Shown here: positions 63,749-64,000 of the stretch, piece by piece
Position numbering within the stretch: the stretch's first letter is position 1
How the letters are laid out: the number at the start of each line of letters is the position of its first letter
NCBI RefSeq assembly: GCF_000230555.1
Contig: NC_016078.1
Span: 2,999,001-3,063,000, forward strand
Reading direction: 5' to 3'
Length of the DNA stretch: 64,000 nt
From: Pelagibacterium halotolerans B2
GTDB lineage: Bacteria; Pseudomonadota; Alphaproteobacteria; Rhizobiales; Devosiaceae
Notes under the pieces: generated by a model
The model's database searches: none
What the model was told of the DNA's origin: nothing
What the model saw: only the letters and a program-made list of their open reading frames with translations
Program-made: the position numbers and the translations under genes

Positions 63749-64000
63749 CCTCTCCCCGCGCATGAAGGTGCTGGTTTACGGGCTGATGAGCGTGCTGCTC
63801 ATTCCGTTTGTCTTTCCGACCTGGTGGATGGTGACCTCCTCGGTCAAGCCGATCTCCGACATCTTTGCCTTTCCGCCCGATATCGTCCCGACCCGGTTCG
63901 ATTTTTCCACCTATGGGCGTGTGTTCGAGCTGCAGCCTTTCGCGCAGCAATACTGGAATTCGGCCTATATCGCCGCGCTGGTCACCGCGGGAACCATGCT
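63738..64000 (+). CDS. ABC sugar transporter permease (MalG-like), partial
   Basis: The first 87 codons of a permease lie at the window edge; the gene continues beyond it. 'MKVLVYGLMSVLLIPFVFPTWWMVTSSVKP' covers the first membrane helix and the 'SSVKP' turn typical of MalG-like subunits. The ATG at 63738 overlaps the end of the MalF-like gene. Confidence 0.85.
   Translation, partial: MKTDLSPRMKVLVYGLMSVLLIPFVFPTWWMVTSSVKPISDIFAFPPDIVPTRFDFSTYGRVFELQPFAQQYWNSAYIAALVTAGTM

Overview
The window is high-GC DNA from an alphaproteobacterium of the order Hyphomicrobiales. The run rpmF-mtgA-ispA, the FCD-type GntR regulators beside sugar-acid genes, and dispersed 'tagagcg...gtccagcaaaagtgg' hairpin repeats all point that way; Devosia or Pelagibacterium relatives are my best guess, from gene content alone. 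No rRNA, tRNA, CRISPR array, phage or plasmid genes were seen. The only mobile element is one IS5-family insertion sequence.

Layout. (1) 1-3.1 kb: a GntR regulator and two enolase-superfamily sugar-acid enzymes. (2) 3.3-6.3 kb: a beta-propeller protein, a large HTH regulator, a small membrane protein and a DUF899 thioredoxin-like protein. (3) 6.4-19.5 kb: a uronate/pectin-monomer locus. A Dpp-type ABC transporter, a KdgF-like cupin and a GntR regulator form one operon. KduI and KduD are transcribed divergently from it. KdgD, galactarolactone cycloisomerase and galactarolactone isomerase form a second operon, next to another GntR gene and a uronate dehydrogenase. Together these would convert unsaturated galacturonate towards 2-keto-3-deoxygluconate, and free galacturonate by the oxidative route towards alpha-ketoglutarate semialdehyde. 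A short box (core CATACA, often followed by AGAT) recurs in the control regions of these units. (4) 19.5-32.8 kb: housekeeping genes fumC, rpmF, mtgA, ispA, ispG (with a Nudix-GNAT fusion and a GNAT protein), pyruvate carboxylase, and a GGDEF-EAL protein. (5) 33-40.5 kb: an orphan betaine-type binding protein and a branched-chain amino-acid ABC system, with the IS between the binding protein gene and the permease/ATPase operon. (6) 40.5-46.3 kb: mgsA and a chemotaxis adaptation operon (cheD, receptor, cheR, cheB, cheY) without cheA or cheW, plus a small CheZ-like protein. (7) 46.3-53 kb: an RND efflux pump with a divergent two-component system and a small secreted protein that share a promoter motif. 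(8) 53.1-58.8 kb: an ABC sugar importer with ManNAc kinase, ManNAc-6-P epimerase and a HutC-type GntR regulator. (9) 58.8-64 kb: a frameshifted LacI regulator, an FAD-dependent oxidoreductase and another ABC sugar importer running off the window end.

The general picture is a heterotroph specialised on carbohydrate acids and amino sugars, with many substrate-specific ABC importers, each under a local GntR or LacI regulator. Functional names rest on my reading of motifs and remembered family sequences; no database search was possible.
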